Assembly (NCBI RefSeq): GCF_050436995.1
Contig: NC_134762.1
Location: forward strand, 8,082,167-8,146,166
Reading direction: 5' to 3'
Source: Anticarsia gemmatalis
Taxonomy: Eukaryota > Arthropoda > Insecta > Lepidoptera > Erebidae
DNA length: 64,000 nucleotides
Shown here: piece by piece, positions 46,401 to 59,344 of the stretch
Numbering within the stretch: the stretch's first letter is position 1
Layout: every line of letters starts with the position of its first letter
Notes under the pieces: generated by a model
Database searches by the model: none
What the model was told of the DNA's origin: nothing
The model's input: only the letters and a program-made list of their open reading frames with translations
Position numbers and translations under genes: made by a program

Positions 46401-47358
46401 CTTTTGCTTGCAGTTGTCGAGAATGTATGTCTTGTAAAGGTTTCACGGATAAAATTGCAGCAAAACTGCTGATCTAAAGTTTCTGGTGGATGCCCTAGAC
46501 GGGCACTTAAGTATATTCTAATCTGAGTATATACTTATATTTGTCAATAGTAGCCCGGAGTTAGGTAACGTGATAGGACTTGCGTCATATACAAGTAGAT
46601 GACAAAATAGGCTGATAGTGGTCGTAATGAGAGCTTTTGCTGTTAAAGTTTATTCTTGTAGCGTATTATAGTTGCATTTGACGAAAATTGATGGATATCT
46701 CCACTACAAAGACCTGAATCTCAATACATGATTTCAAAGACACATAGTATAATATTTATCACTCCATTATCGTTAATTTCATTTACTTCACATTTAAATT
46801 CACATCAATCATTTAAAAACGTAAATTTATAACAACGACAAAGCCAAGCACAACATTAAAAATATTTACCCGCCCATTAAGCGAAACAATACATTTTAAA
46901 CGGGAATTAAATACAAATCCTTAAAATAAGGATGGGACATATTTTTAAATCCCGCGTAATCCCGCGGCGTAACCGGGACCGAAATAAGCCAGTTTGCGGA
47001 CTAACTGAGGCAATTACACCGGGACCCATGGGAGTGAATGGAACAATGAGTGACGTCACTGTATTGAATGAACGAATTAATTATTGAACAAAGTGATCAT
47101 AAATGAATGAATTTCCTTTATTTTGTTTACGATTAAATCTTCTTTGTAAGATGATGATTAATAGGGTGATTAATATTCAGGATAAATGCAAGTCGTTCCT
47201 AGTTAAGTTTTGAGGGCACATTGGTCGTAACTTGCGCGGCGGCGGTCTTACATGGTAAGATGTACGCATGTAAATGAGGCAAGGGAAGTTAGTAACGATT
47301 GTAGCAGAGAGCGATCTTTGGTCTCTGTCTACCTCTATGAGATAAAGACGTGATTTTA
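43421..47358. other. Gene-free stretch with one GC-rich patch
   Basis: Mostly AT-rich with no recognisable gene. The segment 46925-47060 is markedly GC- and CpG-rich (CCCGCGTAATCCCGCGGCG, ACACCGGGACCCATGGGAG) and ends with a perfect CRE dyad GTGACGTCAC. It could be an unrecognised non-coding exon or a regulatory element. Confidence 0.4.
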
Positions 47359-47633
47359 TCTATACAAATATTATAAAGCTGAAGAGTTTGTTTGTTTGTT
47401 TGAACGCGCTAATCTCGGGACCTACTGGTGTGAATTTAAGAATTGTTATACTATTGGACTGCCTATTTATCGAGGAAGGCTATAGGCTATCTATACTAAT
47501 ATTATAAAACTGAATATATCATAACGCTACGACCAATAGGAGCAGAGTACCAGTGAGAAATGTTACAAAAACGGGGAAAATTACGACATATTCTCTCTCA
47601 TGTGACGCAAGCGAAGTTGCGCGGGTCAGCTAG
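47359..47633 (+). mobile_element. Lep1-type Helitron with an internal re-copied 5' end
   Basis: It starts TCTATACAAATATTATAAAG and ends GCGCGGGTCAGCTAG with the 3' hairpin. Between GGCTATAGGCTAT and ATATCATAACGC it carries an extra segment at about 47491-47514, CTATACTAATATTATAAAAC plus TGAA, which is the element's own 5' terminus. Other copies lack it. Confidence 0.88.
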
Positions 47634-48273
47634 TGCATAATAATTGTATTCAATAAAAAAGAAACCCAAGAAGTAATAATTTATTTAAAGACTTACGTGC
47701 AGCCGCAATGTACAAGAGATATTTTAAAGGCCTCAACATCGCGGCAGATGTACTTCAACGTTATGGTAAGGAGGTTGTAAGTTTGTATTAAAATTAGTAT
47801 TATAACAAAGCCTCGATGATTTTTTATTCCGCAAAAAAAATATGACGTTTGTATACTGTGTATATTACTGTGTTGAAAACAAAATAAAATACAATTGAAA
47901 ATAATTTATAGGAAGTATATACAATTAACTTCGTTATTGAATACCAATAATTTAATTAGTGATAACTATTCACCTGGAAATAATTGTATCATTATAATTA
48001 ATTTAATTAAAATCCCGGAACACATCCCGCATTCTACCCATCCGTGAAACCACAAAAATAAACGCAAAAACATTTTATTTCGTCTCTTCAATAATTTTTC
48101 ACATCACTGAACTTCAAATTAATATCAATTTACCTTGGAACAGAACATTTTCATATAATTGACAAAGTAAGTTTTAATTGACGAAATTATCAATTTCACG
48201 GCTATTAATAAAATATGGAGCCTAATTTTCTCATAAAATATTCTACAAATAATTTTGTAGATAAAAAATACGT
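47634..48273. other. No gene recognised
   Basis: AT-rich; nothing identifiable on either strand. Confidence 0.45.
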
Positions 48274-48597
48274 AGGCTTGTTGCACACGTATTCGGGTCG
48301 GCATTAATCGGCCAAGCCGGAATGTCAAAATCGAGCATGACTGTGTAGATGAATTTTCGGGAAAAATGCCGCTCGAAATTGCAGCCCCTGACTGTTTAAA
48401 CTGAATTGTGACTACTAGACCCAAAGGCACTAAGCAATCGGCATAGGCCGAACAAGTGCCATGATTGCTTCGAGTCAATTTGTTGTTCGATAAATACTGT
48501 CGAATCTAATATGCCCAACGGGACATGATCAACCGAACAAGCCCAAACGAACATGCCCAACCGAGCATGCCAATCCGAATATGTGTGTAACAAGCCT
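48274..48597. mobile_element. MITE of about 324 bp with subterminal 14-bp tandem repeats
   Basis: The left end AGGCTTGTTGCACACGTATT is inverted at the right end (AATATGTGTGTAACAAGCCT), with a few mismatches over about 29 bp. Inside the right end, five consecutive 14-bp units of the type ATGCCCAACCGARC occupy 48511-48580. One or two diverged units are visible inside the left end. No target duplication is clear, so the superfamily is unknown. Confidence 0.75.
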
Positions 48598-48828
48598 TAC
48601 GAGTAACGTTTCATTATTAACTTATTAATATTGAAAGACAAAGGTAATGAGGTAATTGAGCAGTATTTAATTTAATTACTTTTATGAATGTAATATTCGT
48701 CACATATTATACACGTACATAATAAATTAAGTAAGTGACTACGTTGTTAAGCAAGTTTGGAGTACGACATAAATTTCAGACAATAATTTTGGTTCTTTTC
48801 ACAGTTTTACACGTATATTATTCTGTCA

Positions 48829-49013
48829 GTGCCTCGATTCTCTCCTACTATCGACTACCGACAACCGAACTGTCATCGAGAAATTTTGTATGAAAATCTG
48901 ATCAGCGCCTCTGACGGGTATCGTAGGAAACATTTTGGCAGTTCATTCTAAATGTCAACATTTCGATAGCTAGCTGGTTGTCGGTAGTCGATAGTGGTAG
49001 AGAATCGAGGTAC
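48829..49013. mobile_element. MITE of about 185 bp with about 38-bp inverted ends
   Basis: The left end GTGCCTCGATTCTCTCCTAC, followed by TATCGACTACCGACAACC, is inverted at the right end (GGTTGTCGGTAGTCGATAGT, GGTAGAGAATCGAGGTAC). It is the best-preserved member of a family with copies or remnants at 23519, 40099 and 59345. There is no coding capacity, and the target duplication is not evident. Confidence 0.82.
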
Positions 49014-49121
49014 AGATTTTCAAAATGAAATAACGACACTAAATGTTCAAGCTACATAAGTCAAACTAAATTCAGCTTTTTCTTAAGATCCCTCGTTTAT
49101 ATTTAACTATAGAGTTTAAAA

Positions 49122-49378
49122 GTGCCTCTTTGGCGCAGTTATCCCATTGCTACTGATCAGGTCGTGGAATCGATTGCCGCGTTGAGTTAAGTAATATTAG
49201 TCTTTTTCTAATTTATAAAAGGTTATTCTCAATAGAGGCCCGGTGTTCTGTAATGTGCTCGGTATTATGGCAATTGGCTCGCCTCCTAATACATGGGTCT
49301 AATATTGTTAATGGGAAAACTTGGTTACCGCTGCCTACAATTTCGGGTATAACAAGCATGACATTATGTTTATAAAAT
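49122..49378 (+). repeat. SINE family B, tRNA-derived
   Basis: A tRNA-like head (GTGCCTCTTTGGCGCAGTTA, with the B-box-like GTGGAATCGATTGCC) is followed by GGTATTATGGCAATTGGCTC, GCCTCCTAATACATGGG and TACAATTTCGGGTATAACAA. The order matches a SINE body common in moths. It lies tail-to-tail with the family A SINE at 49397-49644. Confidence 0.65.
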
Positions 49379-49396
49379 ATATCATTAAATATCATT

Positions 49397-49644
49397 GGAC
49401 AACTCACAAACGGTCATTTGATTCCAAACTAAGCAGAGCTACTATGGTAACCAAATAACTGATAAACATACTTATATGTATATTTCTAAATACCTACTTA
49501 TATAGATAAATTGACATCCAGGCTCAGAACAAATACTCGTGCTCATCACACAAAGATTTGTCCCGGTAGGGATTCGAACCCACCACGCGCGGCGCTACGT
49601 TTGTTGCGGCGAGGTGACCGCTTAAACCACTGCGCCAAACGTGC
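49397..49644 (-). repeat. SINE family A, complete
   Basis: On the minus strand the head reads GCACGTTTGGCGCAGTGGTT with a B box GGGTTCGAATCCC (near 49569-49581). The body runs GTGATGAGCACGAGTATTTG, TTCTGAGCCTGGATGTC, CAGTTATTTGGTTACCATAG and AATCAAATGACCGTTTGTGA. It is the best-preserved copy in the window. Confidence 0.85.
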
Positions 49645-52600
49645 AGTTAGTTAATTGTATAAAAAAATCGATTTAAATGCTGTATTTAATTTTGTTGACG
49701 TTTCACATGACCTTTTATAAACCAATTTCAACAACAATGACAGGCTTTCAAGATTTCGTGTTCTCCTTAACTATTTAGTGCTCTATAAATCTAGTAATAA
49801 AAAGTCAAGTACTATAAAAGTTTAGCAATAGTATTTTCTTTCTAGGCATTATTACAGACAGGTGATAAAAACTTCAGCTGATGTGCTCACCTTGAATAGC
49901 TAGACTGACACGTTTTTCTTAGCCAAGTCAGGTTTTATTGTGAGCGTCTGGCACGAGACATGATAACTTTTGAACATATTCTTTGCGTATGGAGTTCACC
50001 GCGCTGCACGCTGGTATAATAAATACTACGCCGCGGGTCGTCGGGTTTGTTCTCAGTTGAAACAATTGTTTGGATATTCTACAATGAAGTAAATTTCTCG
50101 AGGCTGGTTATATTATGATTCACTTACTTAATTGATTAATAAAAAACAATGCAACATGTACTTAAATCCACAATCTTTAAACTCAACTTCTAAGCATTCG
50201 ATCTTTTTATTTTACTTTATTTGGGAAAACAAACAATTGTACAATGTGTCTTACATCTAGGATCATTTACATCAGAGTTGTTAAAGGTACAATCAACAAC
50301 GTTTCCACATATTACTTGATCAATTTATAATGCCCAGAAGAATAGTAGACTATATAAGTTCGATTTCATTCATGTTTTTCGCGATAGTTCCCTCATAAAA
50401 ACATTCTATTGTCAACAAAACAAATTCACTAATAAACTCACCCCACTGTAAGTACTTACATTGTAAACTCTTACTCCTCGCTAGCACTAAAGCCTGTACC
50501 TAAATCTGCCCTTCATTTGAGTTCCACACTAAATGAGTAATTGCTCCGTAATGACTCGGTCCCTAACTTCAAAGGTACAAACAAAATAGAAGGGAACGAA
50601 TTGAGCGTCCCACTAATTTTATGACGACCCTAACTGAGATGGACTGGTAAAATTTAGGGTACTTGAAAAGAAAATAGGTTTTGAAAAGTGCTATGTATAA
50701 AACAACAGGTGCAAAAACAGGTATCAATTTATTCCTTGCTTACGACTTTTTCTTAACATTTTCACTTTTTAAAAGCATTTTGTAATTTGTATCTCTATGC
50801 TTAATAATGGATATATCAGATTATTTAACTAAACCTTAGAATTCTGAACTCTTTACAGCATATTAATAAACCTATAAAATATTGTCAGAAATAAAAATAA
50901 ATAAGTTTCTCCAAGCTTAGATAGTTATAGATAAGCAACGCCATTATAACAACTTTCCATTAAAAAAACAACACAATCTAAAAATTCCTAAACAATGTTG
51001 ACCTCAAACCCCGAATAACAGTAAACTGTATCACAAACAGAGATTGGGATCCTGTACGCAAAACCTCATAAATATTAAAACAAGCGAAATTGCAAAACCG
51101 AAAAATGTAACAGTATAAAAAGTACAAAATATACCACACACATTTCCTGTTCATTTAAAATTCTATCGATAAGGTTTCTCGATTTAAATCGACTCGAATC
51201 GATTCGCACACGAACGCGCGCGCTATCTTAATAGTTGTATCGAAGTTTATTAATATCGAAATTCAATCAAATACTGGTATGTAGCGTGTAGACTGCGACC
51301 TACTTTATAATTTGAATTGGATTTATGCTTCAGATAGATACCATTTTCGATAGGAATTTTTAAATGAGTTTTTTTTTGCTGAGAATTGCTGGCACTGTAC
51401 ACAAACTCGTGTCTGTTATTAATGAGGTTTTGATTCAATTTCCAGGTCCTACTGTAATTACAAATAGTACTTATAGAAAGACGAAGTGTTGTACAGATTT
51501 TTTAAGCGCTGGAGAATTATGTCTTTACTACAAAGTTTGTACCATAGCATTTTATTTGCTAAATAACACGAAATATGTAATGTTTTTGCCAACGACATTT
51601 AGAACTTTGATACATACATACCGGGTTTTTCAGATTTTTGTTTGAAATTTTGCTGAGTGCTTTTCACACAACATACAACACTTTTCCTCTTTTATTTTCG
51701 GGGAATCTAGTGTGAAATTTGTTTTAAAGTATACATTTTAAACCTGCACAAGAAACCATGAAATTCGGCCAGAAGTTCATACATAAAATGTTTTATATCT
51801 TCCGAAGTTTATGCAGTTCGCAAACAAGTGCTATTGTTGTGCATTTGACATAAATAATGTATGCTCTGCTCATCAAGTGCCTTTGGGAGGGAGTTCATGT
51901 TGCATACATGTAAGTTCGTGTTCTTCTTTGTTGACAGCATAATACATCAAGACTAGGTTTTAAGCAAGAATTTTGTGTATGCGATTAGTATTTTAGAAAA
52001 ATCTTAAACTTTGTACTTCGTGATGTTTAAATTTTAGTAGTATTAGTTGTTTATTGATTATGTTTGTAGCATATTTAAAGTTACCGAGTATTCTAAAAAC
52101 CTTATTACAAACGCAATTAAAAAAAAGTTAATAAGAAAAATCCTGATCGTTAATTTCCAGACTTATAAACACCTGATTTATATTACAAAAAATATGCTTC
52201 ATGTGTTAAACAATAAACATAAGCTTTTCTCGACCCGGGAATAAAACCGGAAACTTTGTGATCAGCAGTCGTATACGCTACTTTCGAGTACTCAAAGGCA
52301 AAGTGTTATAAAATTTTTGTTAACATTTTGACACTATTTCTTAAAGAAATATCTACCAATACTTAAGTCAAAGTTTAAACACTAAGCCGACTACACTTTA
52401 AACTCTTAGTAAGCGTCAAATGTAGTTCCCTTTTAAGATTAACTTCTTGTTTTATTCTTTCGCTTAAACTTGCTACTTTTCTTAAGAAAATGCCTTTTAA
52501 CTGCACTTCAAGCGTTTTGTTTTACAAAGAGTTTTTCTGCAGAACATTTGTAAATACAAAGCATATTTTTGCTTTTTATGTAATGTCCGCAATCCGCTTT

Positions 52601-52663
52601 TTAGCTGTTAAAACTGGTAGCAAAACTTGTGGAATGACGATAGCAAAGTTAATGTTAAAATAA
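49645..52663. other. Gene-free AT-rich stretch
   Basis: No gene is recognised. A minus-strand SINE B-like scrap (CCCGGGAATAAAACCGG) lies near 52239-52290. The open frames at 51364-51645 and 52047-52244 have no recognisable domain. Confidence 0.45.
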
Positions 52664-52906
52664 TCTATACTAATATTATAAAGCTGAAGAGTTTGTTTGT
52701 TTGTTTGTTCGTTTGAACGTAGTCGGTCCGGTTTGAAAAATTCTTACAGTGTTAGATAGCCCATTTATCGAGGAAGGTTATAGGCTATATATCATCACGC
52801 TACTACCAGTAGGACCAGAGTACCAGTAAAAAATGTTACAAAAACGGGGAAAAATTTGACCCATTCTGTCCTATGTGACGCAAGCGAAATTGCGCGGGTC
52901 AGCTAG
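52664..52906 (+). mobile_element. Lep1-type Helitron flanked by an 11-bp direct repeat
   Basis: It starts TCTATACTAATATTATAAAG and ends GCGCGGGTCAGCTAG. TGTTAAAATAA lies immediately before (52653-52663) and immediately after (52907-52917). Canonical Helitron insertions create no target duplication. The CGCGCTAATCTCAGGAAC block is shortened to CGTAGTCGGTCCGG. Confidence 0.9.
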
Positions 52907-53185
52907 TGTTAAAATAATAATGTTCAAATGCTCTAAAATATTGACAATTTGTAACTTGGCTTTTTTATATTTAAACGTATTCATCATTTTGTTTCATTCC
53001 CGAATCCAGATGATGATCAACTTGTTTAAGAGCTTGTTTCGTTGTTAAACATCTGATGGCTTATTTGCTAGATAAAGTGATACAAAATGTGTAAAAACAA
53101 TTGTCTTAATTCCATCTAATAAGCAATCCAATAATTATCTAAAAGCGGTGGAACTGGGCCATAATATACTAAAATATATTATATA

Positions 53186-53400
53186 TTAGGTCGGGGAAAA
53201 ATTCTTTTCGCATTATAGTATGTATGAACTTGTAATAAAATCTCTTTGGCTTCAAGAATCACAAATGTGTACACGGTTCATTCGGTTTCTTTCAGTGAGC
53301 TCGTAAGGTGCCCAAATATCAAGCTTTTTTGTATAGAGAAAAGATTTTATCACAAGTTCATACATACTATAACGCGAAAAGACTTTTTCCCCGACCTATT
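53186..53400. mobile_element. Mariner MITE, second copy
   Basis: The ends TTAGGTCGGGGAAAAATTCT and AGACTTTTTCCCCGACCTA are inverted. The interior (TCTCTTTGGCTTCAAGAATC) is in the opposite orientation to the copy at 9644-9855. A TA precedes the left end; the right junction is CTATTATA. Confidence 0.88.
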
Positions 53401-56400
53401 ATAATACATTTTGTATGCAAATTTTACATCCATCCGAAAACGATAAAAGAGATCTAATTTATGGTTCCATAGTTTAATCATACTAACGTAATCCCGTAAC
53501 TTTTCCCCAGAGGTCCATTGCCAAAATCCCAGTCAGTTATTCAAATACAATCACTATAATAAACATTAACCCGTAAATGACTGTGTAATCCTGTTGCATT
53601 ATACCTGTTCCATAATCCGGGATCAGGTGTGTCTGAGGGTTGCGATGTTATTTAATGTCCATATGAGCCCACAATTAAGGGTTAAGTACCCTCTTGGCAT
53701 ATGGCGGTATTAGAAATGAAAATACTTCCTGGAAGAAATTTAGGGGGAGGTTTTTTTAGAGTTGTAGTGTATAATCAGTGAGTAATTTGCGATAGCTTTT
53801 CCTACACTATTCCTAGATTTTAAATACCGTACCTCATTTTGTTTTAGTGTTAGTGTTTTGAGGTAACCAAGTCTTTTCCTGCTGCAGGGGTAATAACTAT
53901 AAAACATACAAATTTTGATCCCGATTTGGTCCTAAAAGCACAGTTTTAGGACCAAATTAAAAAATGACGGTGACTTTATATCCTAAAATTTGCGAGAGGT
54001 TCTATTTGTCTTTGAAAAGAACTTCGAACTTAAAAAGGGAAGTTTTAGAGTAAGTGTCCGTCTTATTTTGATAACTATAATTTACAATTATTATTTCTTT
54101 TCAGAATTTTTTACAGTAGCTACCTTTTCAAATATTCCGTAGTCGCAATAATCTACTGTAGGAATTTTGAAAACGTCGTTTAACACTGTTAACACAAGGA
54201 AACATCCTTATCCTATCTTTTTGACTCTAAAAACTTAAGCATATTACGAAATTTACAACCTCCTTTATCTTTTTCATTACCACACAAATGATTCATTAAA
54301 CGAAAATAACCCAGGACTACCTCAAAAAGGTTTCCATGTACTAGACTTAGCGTTCTCGTAAAAATCTAATTTATGTATGGAATCATTTCTCCTCCACTTT
54401 GCAAGTCAAATTTGACCTAAACTGTGTACACATTAGGTAGCTATTAAATGTATATTTTATCTTAGAAGTTTTATACATTACTTTTTCAAAGAAATGTTTG
54501 TAATGTGCTAAGTTTGTAGTCTCGTTTTTATATTTGACCTCAAATTGGGCTAAGATTTTAAGACTTTTCAGCTATCGGAATGCGTATGCTAAGTTCATTT
54601 ATACTTTTACCAAACTGCGCCACGCAGAAACGGGGTTATTTCATAGTAGTATGTTTGTGTGTTTCATAGTGGTTGCTCTAATAACCTTTTCAAAAATGGC
54701 ATGCAATTATTCTTAATTAATAACAAGAGACTACTTTAAATAAAATATCCTTGTTTTTTTGGGCTTGTCATCTACTTATCAAGGACTAAGAGAGCTTCCT
54801 CATAAATTAAAATTTCCAGAGCATAATGCACGCAATAAACAGTTCTCAAAGTACTTACTATCAGCTTGTTTGAATATTCCACCCAACTAATTCACCAACA
54901 AACTAGGAGTTCAAGACTCACCGAGACTTAACAGTCAATATTTTGAATTTTAATTAAAGAAAAAGTATGCAGAAAACTTCGTAAGGAAGTTGGTGTCAGC
55001 AATTTTTCCGAGACGAGAAGACGCCATTAGTGCATTCTCTTTACACCTAAAGTTTCACGGTAATCTGATTTTAATAGCTTCCGATGAGATCGACGATTTT
55101 ATCACCATTATTCATGAACGGTTTTTAATATTTTACAAATTGATAGCTGGCACCTTTGCTGGTTTTATTTAATGGCCGCTTGGATGTAACGATTTAGGGT
55201 CTTTAAAAAGTTTTTGTTAGTCAAACTTTTGGTTTTATCACCAGATATGTATTTAATAATATCCTGCTACCTTTGCGACTTAAAGTTGTGCCTAGCAAAG
55301 CGTACACTGAGCTGTAGCAGCCCTTTGTTGCATATAGATGTACTGACTAGTTATTCAGTTCTGAATTTTAGGAAGCTTTAAAAAATCTAGTTAAGTCGAC
55401 TACGGTAGAACATTCTCATCTTAAGCTGGTTATTAAATTGAAGCTTGTAAAATCAACATCATCATGATTAAAAAGAGTGATCTTCAGTTTTTTGCTAACT
55501 ATTCTCACTAGGTCAACCATCCTAACTGGCTACAATTTCAAAGATCTTACCATTTATAGACCTTGAAAGTAGATTTTTAGATTTAAAGCTGATTCACTCC
55601 TACTCCAACTCTAGCCATCAGTTTGTCCACTGACAAATACATTCTCAGACTACAGATTCAGACAAACTTACGTAGACAAATAGCTATACACTCGCGTCTA
55701 GCCAACCACGACACAACATTAATCATTTCAAATCCAAGTTATAACGCGACGGTAACAAAATAACACTAAAACGATTGACTGCGATTCAAGATTAATGCAC
55801 CCTCTACGTGACAGGGAAAGTGTTATAAATTGTTGTTGAAGTAATAAGCTTTCTTTGTCTTTGATATGGGAAGGCGAAGTCAGGATTTTGTTTTGTTTTT
55901 GAAACAAAAACTTATAAACCACTGGAATACAAAAGCCGTTATTAGACGCAGTTAGCAGGAACAGTTTTTTATGGTAGTGATAACATAGTGTGGTCTTTAA
56001 AAAACTGTTTGGAAACAATTTTTTTTTTCATTTGACTTAGAATCTCAGTACAAACTAACTCCCTCATTACTGTCCTGTTAAGACCCCGAATTCTTTTAAG
56101 ATAGCTCCTTAATTGTGGGCTTTACTGGATTGGATTTATTCTGGCATTAGTACATTTTTAATGAGTGAATCCTAACCAGTATGAAATTACTACTGAATTG
56201 TTCTAAAGGGACACTGAATATGATATTACTATAAGTATTTTTGCTATTCCAGTCGCGAGGGTTAGAATGAACTATCAAAATAGATCCTTACAGAAGGTCT
56301 TAATTAGTGAAAGTGGACTAACCGACAGATTACAAACGCACAACCTGCCTAAACCAATCAAGATGCCTACGTAACTAGTACTTCTACAGATCATAAAACA

Positions 56401-59344
56401 AACTCCCTATTACCATATAACTTCAACACACACTACGTAGACTAAGCCAATACAAAAACATAGTATGATACGTACCGTGACATACAAAACGTAATGTCAT
56501 CTTTATTCGTACTAGTGTCGCCTGTATTACTGTTATCTACATCTAGAGCCTCTGTTTCGTGTGGGGCTATTAAACAAGCGGGCTGGTCCGACGGTAATAA
56601 TGATTTTGATGTTTAAAAAAGTAGTTAAGGTTGAAATTACAGTGTTTACTAATGGTATCTTGTCGTCTGAATTGCAACGCACAAAGAGAAATAAATCATC
56701 TGTGATTTAAGTTTTAATCACAGTAACAGTATCAGCATGACATTGGTATAGGCTAGAAAAAAGCCGGCAAAATAAAAAAGGACGTCTCATTCTATAATAT
56801 TTAAATCATCTACTAAGGCACTGGTTTAAATTGATATATATCGCATCGCAATATAAACATATTATCACACAACAATGTAACACTATATATCTATGACGCT
56901 ATTGGCTATTGAAATACCTCCGTTGATTACCCAATAAAGGAAAATAGGTACGACAGTCGATATACTAATAAACTAAATACACTACCTCGAAATCTTAAGT
57001 ATACTTACGGTTTGATCGCAACATACAACTGCGCGAAATACAATAATTTCGGTTTGATCATTTTCCAATCAACATTTGTACACAAATTCGCGGTCTCTAC
57101 GGCCCCAACTAAAGTAGGGTACACACGCCCTGTCACTGGCTACGACTTTGATGGATTAAAGATACGAACATACGGTCGTTACAATATCATATTATATACG
57201 ACAGTGCATGTGGCGTGCGGCGTGCGGCATGTGGACTAATGCGAATATCAGTAATGTGCGCTAATGGAAGATATTAGTCGCAGTTTTGTTAATAGGAATG
57301 TATAGTTGAAAGTATTCAGTTTGCTTGTGAATATGATAATGGTAGTTTAATTTGAATAATTTAGCATTAGATTGGTAACATTATAAGATGAAATTTCTTT
57401 TTCGTGATTGTCTTTTTTTGTCTTTGAGCCTATTTTTTATGCAAATAACTTCCTACGAACTTTATTAAACCCGTTAAAAAATTGAACCTCCTTTAAATAT
57501 CTATCTTAGTGATAATGTAAAACAAATAATTAAAGAAAGAAAATGAATTTGAATCTGCTCAAAACTTCAAACAAAATACGACTAGCCAGTAACCGCTTCC
57601 CATAATCCTCGGTCAATCTGAAATAAAACTCTCTCCTATAAAAACAACGACTCCACGAAATAAAATTAAAACCCGATTAAAAAAATCCCAGTTACCTTTT
57701 CGCAATCATAACACAAGGCCCAATCTCGTTGGAAACAAGATCAACGTAAAGAAAACAAAACTCGGAAACAAAAACAAACATTCTGTTTAAAACGTTTCGC
57801 ATGTTCATCGATACTTCGCAAACAATCCATTGCTTCATGCCCAAAGGTAAACAAGCTCTTAAAACAACGAAAGGAGCAATGTAAATAATCCAAAAATGTG
57901 ATACACAAAACTTGTACGGGATTATTGATTGGGTAATATTTTGTTTGAAATGTACAGCTACGAACATAAATGTGTACACACCATTTTATAATTTATTAAA
58001 CTTTTGTACTAAAATATTGTCTTAATACTACGAAGCAATAATTGAATAAGTCAGTTGCTAATTCCTCTAGTAAGCTTATTATATTATACAGCGAAAGTAA
58101 GAATTTGGTGAAAATGTAAAAGCCTACGGAGTGGTTTTCGGAACGACTCTACACATTTGATGAAAGCTTTTCAGTTTTGAAATATACTCTTACATCTACC
58201 AAATACATGTGCAAAAAAGCCAAGAGATATCGGTAGATAGAAGACAAAGATACATCAATAATTTAAATAGTCACCACGCCAAAACATAGCTAATATGAAA
58301 CGGGAAACAATGTCATAAAGTGATATAATTCCCCCTTAAAATGTTTCAGATAACAATGACAAATAACACGGTCAAACAAACAATTTCCAAGTGTTTACAA
58401 GTTAAAATCAAAACAAAGCTAGATACAATTCGCGAAGGTACCATCAGAAAATAAATAAAAATTCCAAATCCCGGTAGATGGGGCTTCGGCGAGGCGCATT
58501 TCAGCCAACTGCAGCGCCGGGAGACGTGACATACTAGTGATGTGTGGCGAATGTTAAACGAACAGCTTAGTATCGAGGTCTGTCGATAAGTTTTATTACG
58601 TAATAGATGTTTTTTTTTAACGAAAATAATGACGTCGTGGTTAATATTGTCGTCTCGCCACTGCCATTACGCGTGAATTCGATGCCCACATATCATAATA
58701 ATAGAACTGTAGCCACAATAGATCGACGGCAATTGCCAATTGCAATTTACCAAAAATGTGTGATTGAAACTGTTACAACGAATTAAGAGACTCAATCAAT
58801 CGATCAATTGATGTATTCATCAATACTATTTTACCTTCTTTCTTCGGGGTAACTTTTTATAATAAACGATGGCTATCGGCTCTACTTATGTATTACATAA
58901 TGTATTAAAATCTCATAAATGAAATACATTCAGTAGTTAATGCATTTATAATTTCAATGTAGTTATACCTTAACGTTTCAATTCTCTTATGACGAGTGCG
59001 AATTTTGTACCAGAAAGCCAGATAAAAATCTTAAAAGGTTTCCAAGCATCGACTCCCACACATCCCTCAATGCTCGACAAACGCCGCGTGCAGCGGTGAC
59101 CTCGCGAGATATCCGGAATTAGATTTGTAAGCTATCACCCGGCTCCAGTGAGGCCGGCCCGGATATTATACAGGTTTAAAACAATGCCTTCTATCCGGAC
59201 TAAAGCCTTTGTACATGACGATTAGATAACGACTTTTGGCAAAACGAATATGAAATTTGGAAGACGTTTGTAGTATTTTTTATCTGTGTATTATGTGTTT
59301 CAATTAAGTCTGAAACAAAACAGTCATTTTCTATCAGTTGCGCG
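53401..59344. other. Gene-free stretch with small GC-rich patches
   Basis: AT-rich with no recognised gene. GC/CpG-rich patches at 58470-58560 and 59060-59165 (the latter GCTCCAGTGAGGCCGGCCCG) stand out and are candidates for unrecognised exons or regulatory DNA. The frames at 55728-56018, 57012-57239 and 57692-57979 have no recognisable domain. Confidence 0.4.
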
